Below are positions 6,097-8,365 of a DNA stretch of 8,365 bases, piece by piece. Position numbers and translations under genes: made by a program. The notes under the pieces are model-generated. The model did no database searches, was not told where the DNA came from, and saw only the letters and a list, made by a program, of their open reading frames with translations. The first letter of the stretch is position 1; the number at the start of each line of letters is the position of its first letter. The DNA lies in NCBI GenBank assembly GCA_946479185.1, contig CAMLFF010000132.1, positions 1-8,365 of the forward strand. The letters are read 5' to 3'. This DNA comes from an uncultured Sphingobium sp. Its GTDB lineage: Bacteria > Pseudomonadota > Alphaproteobacteria > Sphingomonadales > Sphingomonadaceae.

Positions 6097-7002
6097 ATGC
6101 CTGTCGCAGTCACTGACCTTCACTTTGTTGCGCTCGCCGTGCCAGACCTCGCCGCAGAGCGCGCCTTTTTTGGCGAGACCTGGGGTCTGGTCGAAGTGAG
6201 CGAGAGCAATGGCAAAATCTATTTCGCCGCAGAAGGATCGCCGCATCCTTATGTCATTCGCTTGCGTCAGGATGATGAGCGTAAGACCGATCTGATCGGC
6301 TTCTCCGCTGCATCGCGCGCCGATGTGGATGCCATCTTCGCGCAGGTTCAGGCTTCTGGTTCGAAAATCATTTCCGAGCCCGGCGCTGCCGATGGCCCGG
6401 CTGGCGGCTATGCCTTCCGTTTCTTCGATCCCGATGGCCGCGCGATCGAGGTGATTTGCGACAGTACGCAGCGCGTCCATCGCACACTCGCCAAGGGTGA
6501 GGCGATCCCGACGGGCCTGAGCCATATCGTGCTGCACACGCCCAAGCCTGCCGATCTGGTGAAATATTATGAGGATGTGCTTGGCTTCCGCCTGACCGAC
6601 TGGATCGGCACCTTCATGGCCTTCCTGCGCTGCAATCCGGTGCATCACCGCCTCGCGATCCTGCCCGGGCCGCCAGCGCTCAACCATGTCGCCTTCGATG
6701 TGAGCTCGGTGGATGAAATGATGCGTGGCCTTGCTCGCATGCATGAGAAGGGCGTCACGCTTTCATGGGGGCCTGGCCGTCACACGGCAGGCAACAACAC
6801 CTTCACCTATTATCTCACACCCAATGGCAATGCCGTCGAATATACCTCTGATCTTGAAGAGGTTGGTGATGATTGGCAGCCGACGGTCTATGAGTTCAGC
6901 CCGAGCATAACCGATCAATGGGGCACCGGCCGGATCATTTCGGGCAATGTGCCGCATGCGGAAATGCAGCCCGACAAGGGCCTGTGGCAGGTGCCCGCAT
7001 GA
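6097..7002 (+). CDS. Type I extradiol ring-cleavage dioxygenase (VOC superfamily)
   Basis: A two-domain, 301-residue enzyme expected to open a catechol ring next to the two hydroxyls (meta cleavage) using Fe(II) or Mn(II) and O2 in the cytoplasm. The N-terminal VOC module (about 5-122) is non-catalytic; the C-terminal one (about 139-252) carries the active site. The metal ligands are H143 (L-S-H-I-V), H197 (L-N-H-V-A) and E248 (A-V-E-Y). Second-sphere residues also match the biphenyl-diol dioxygenase pattern: an H-H pair at 183-184, G-R-H-T with H229, and Y238 ten residues before the glutamate. Length fits the family (about 290-300). The start has GGAG at 6088-6091. Its stop overlaps the next start (ATGA), implying translational coupling to the hydroxylase. 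Residues after about 255 form the usual C-terminal tail. The complete catalytic set argues against a glyoxalase or resistance protein. The actual catechol is unknown. Confidence 0.88.
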   Translation: MPVAVTDLHFVALAVPDLAAERAFFGETWGLVEVSESNGKIYFAAEGSPHPYVIRLRQDDERKTDLIGFSAASRADVDAIFAQVQASGSKIISEPGAADGPAGGYAFRFFDPDGRAIEVICDSTQRVHRTLAKGEAIPTGLSHIVLHTPKPADLVKYYEDVLGFRLTDWIGTFMAFLRCNPVHHRLAILPGPPALNHVAFDVSSVDEMMRGLARMHEKGVTLSWGPGRHTAGNNTFTYYLTPNGNAVEYTSDLEEVGDDWQPTVYEFSPSITDQWGTGRIISGNVPHAEMQPDKGLWQVPA

Positions 7003-8111
7003 TCGGCAAAGTGCTGGTCGTCGGTGGGGGCATCGGCGGCATGACGGCGGCGATTGCGCTCAAGCGGAACGGGGTTGAGATCGATCTGATCGATGCCGAC
7101 CCCGAATGGCGGGTCTATGGCGCTGGCATCAGCGTCACCGGAATTTCGCTGCGTGCCTTCGATGCGCTCGGCATTTTCGATCAGATCAAAGAACGCGGTC
7201 ATGTCGGCTCGGGCTTTCGGGGTCGCACGGCTGGCGGGCATGTCGTGGTGGAGGTGCCGCCGACTGAAAACCCAACGCCTATTCAGCAGGGCGGCGGCAT
7301 CATGCGGCCTGTGCTGCATGACATCCTCTCCTCAACGGTGCGCGCCGAGCAGATCAATGTCCGCCTCGGTGTGAAGGTCGAGACGCTGGTGCAGGACGGT
7401 TCAGGCGTGGATGTGACGTTCACGGACGGCACGTCAGGCCGCTATGATCTCGTCGTCGGCGCGGACGGCATTGCCTCCACGACGCGGGCGATGATCTTTC
7501 CCGAGGCGGCCAAGCCGAAGTTCACCGGGCAGGGTTGCTGGCGTGTCGTCGCCAAGCGCCCGCCCGAAGTGGACCGCACGGAAATGTATTTCGGCGGCCC
7601 GGTTAAAATTGGCCTCAACCCGATTTCCCAGGATGAGATGTACATGTTCCTGCTGGAGCATGTGCCGGACAATCCATGGTTTGAAGGCGATGAACTGGTC
7701 ACGCATCTGCGCGATCTGATGGAGCCGTTCGCCGGTGCGGTGCCTGCCATTCGCGAGAGCATTACCGATCCTGCGCAGGTGAATTACCGTCCGCTCGAAT
7801 GGCTGCTGTTGCCCGATCCCTGGTATAAGGGTCGCGTCGTGCTGATTGGTGACGCCGCCCACGCGACGACGCCGCATCTGGCGAGTGGTGCCGGTATCGC
7901 TGCCGAGGATGGTCTTGTGCTCGCTGAGGAAATCGCCCGTCACGACGATATCGATGTAGCCCTGCGCGCCTTCATGGATCGCCGCTTCGAGCGGGCGCGT
8001 CTGGTGGTCGAGAATTCGGTGCGCATCGGCGAAATTCAGATGGCTGGTCAAGAGACCGAAAGCAACACGATGCTTGGAGCGACAATGGGTCAGCTCCAGG
8101 CGCCTTACTGA
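6999..8111 (+). CDS. FAD-dependent aromatic hydroxylase (flavoprotein monooxygenase)
   Basis: A 370-residue single-component monooxygenase of the para-hydroxybenzoate/salicylate hydroxylase type, expected to use NAD(P)H and O2 to hydroxylate a phenolic ring. The FAD dinucleotide motif is G-G-G-I-G-G (9-14), with acidic D32 closing the second strand. The D-G motif is V-G-A-D-G (153-157). The second FAD motif is I-G-D-A-A-H (283-288), followed by an alanine/glycine-rich helix (S-G-A-G-I-A-A-E-D). The start was taken at the ATG overlapping the dioxygenase stop because the flavin motif begins there and AGGTG lies just upstream; a longer in-frame start at 6918 would add 27 residues lying wholly inside the dioxygenase gene. 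Its product could be the catechol opened by that dioxygenase. Similar flavoproteins acting on quinones or non-aromatic rings cannot be excluded. Confidence 0.85.
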   Translation: MIGKVLVVGGGIGGMTAAIALKRNGVEIDLIDADPEWRVYGAGISVTGISLRAFDALGIFDQIKERGHVGSGFRGRTAGGHVVVEVPPTENPTPIQQGGGIMRPVLHDILSSTVRAEQINVRLGVKVETLVQDGSGVDVTFTDGTSGRYDLVVGADGIASTTRAMIFPEAAKPKFTGQGCWRVVAKRPPEVDRTEMYFGGPVKIGLNPISQDEMYMFLLEHVPDNPWFEGDELVTHLRDLMEPFAGAVPAIRESITDPAQVNYRPLEWLLLPDPWYKGRVVLIGDAAHATTPHLASGAGIAAEDGLVLAEEIARHDDIDVALRAFMDRRFERARLVVENSVRIGEIQMAGQETESNTMLGATMGQLQAPY

Positions 8112-8126
8112 TCAGGAGACTATTGC

Positions 8127-8365
8127 ATGACATTCGGTCTGGCCAAGCTGCGTGCTGGCGGAGCGGCGCTGGTCGTCGGCGACACATTGGTGCCACTGGC
8201 AGCCAATGGCGAAACGCGCGACGTGCTGGCGCTGCTCGATGATTGGGACGCAAGCTTGCCCAAGCTGGAGCAGATCGCCGCGAAGGGCGAGGGCGCAATC
8301 CCGCTCGATGAGCGCGCACTCGATGCACCCTATATCCCGCGACAGATCTTCTGCACCGGCGCCAA
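8127..8365 (+). CDS. Fumarylacetoacetate hydrolase family protein, N-terminal part
   Basis: Translation from the ATG at 8127 stays open to the right edge (79 codons plus two bases), so the gene is cut by the window. AGGAG at 8114-8118 gives a good ribosome site, and the gap to the hydroxylase is only 15 bp, so it belongs to the same operon. The visible residues resemble the small N-terminal domain of the FAH family: F-G-L-A-K-L at 3-8, an A-L-V-V-G-D strand at 14-19, and then P-R-Q-I-F-C-T-G-A at about 71-79, which in this family leads into the G-x-N-Y segment that begins the catalytic domain. The metal-binding E-x-E...D residues lie outside the window. Members hydrolyse, hydrate or decarboxylate acylpyruvate-type products, which suits a step after meta ring cleavage. 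Confidence 0.78.
   Translation, partial: MTFGLAKLRAGGAALVVGDTLVPLAANGETRDVLALLDDWDASLPKLEQIAAKGEGAIPLDERALDAPYIPRQIFCTGA

Noticed and set aside
6049..6744. A 231-codon minus-strand open frame opposite the dioxygenase
   Set aside because: No family features and fully antisense to a gene with a complete active site; the same holds for the minus-strand frames at 3685-4287 and 7434-8051.
6918..6998. A 27-codon N-terminal extension of the FAD monooxygenase
   Set aside because: It overlaps the dioxygenase coding region, precedes the flavin-binding motif that normally begins within the first ten residues, and the ATGA overlap start is typical of coupled genes.

Overview
The window looks like a piece of chromosome from a sphingomonad-type alphaproteobacterium (Sphingomonas, Sphingobium or Novosphingobium relatives). 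This rests on the moderately high GC content, the two large TonB-dependent receptors with a DEIVVTAQ/EEIVVTAQ TonB box, and receptor genes lying beside aromatic-catabolism genes. The genus cannot be fixed from sequence reading alone.

Layout. Two transcription groups diverge from a 278-bp intergenic region (3257-3534). On the minus strand come a TonB-dependent receptor (3256-656), a strong hairpin terminator (602-645), a small protein with a twin-arginine signal (540-280), and the first 79 codons of a carotenoid-oxygenase family enzyme that runs off the left edge (237-1). On the plus strand come a second TonB-dependent receptor (3535-5994), an intergenic hairpin (6002-6039), a type I extradiol ring-cleavage dioxygenase (6097-7002), an FAD-dependent aromatic hydroxylase (6999-8111, sharing ATGA with the previous gene), and the first 79 codons of a fumarylacetoacetate-hydrolase family enzyme that runs off the right edge (8127-8365).

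How the genes may work together (inference). The receptors would bring a scarce or bulky substrate across the outer membrane. The carotenoid oxygenase could split a conjugated C=C bond, as in lignostilbene-type compounds. The FAD monooxygenase would hydroxylate a phenol to a catechol, the dioxygenase would open the ring in the meta position, and the FAH-family enzyme would process the acylpyruvate-like ring-fission product. The real substrate is not visible.

Main new observations. An inverted-repeat element, ATTCC-N8-GGAA, occurs three times, twice in front of the second receptor and once just upstream of the dioxygenase start, so it may be a shared operator for the plus-strand units. A separate palindrome, CTGTGAC-N6-GTAACAG, sits over the probable start of a candidate promoter in the divergent region. 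The terminator behind the first receptor pairs fully only in the minus-strand RNA. No RNA genes, mobile elements, CRISPR arrays or regulator genes were seen.
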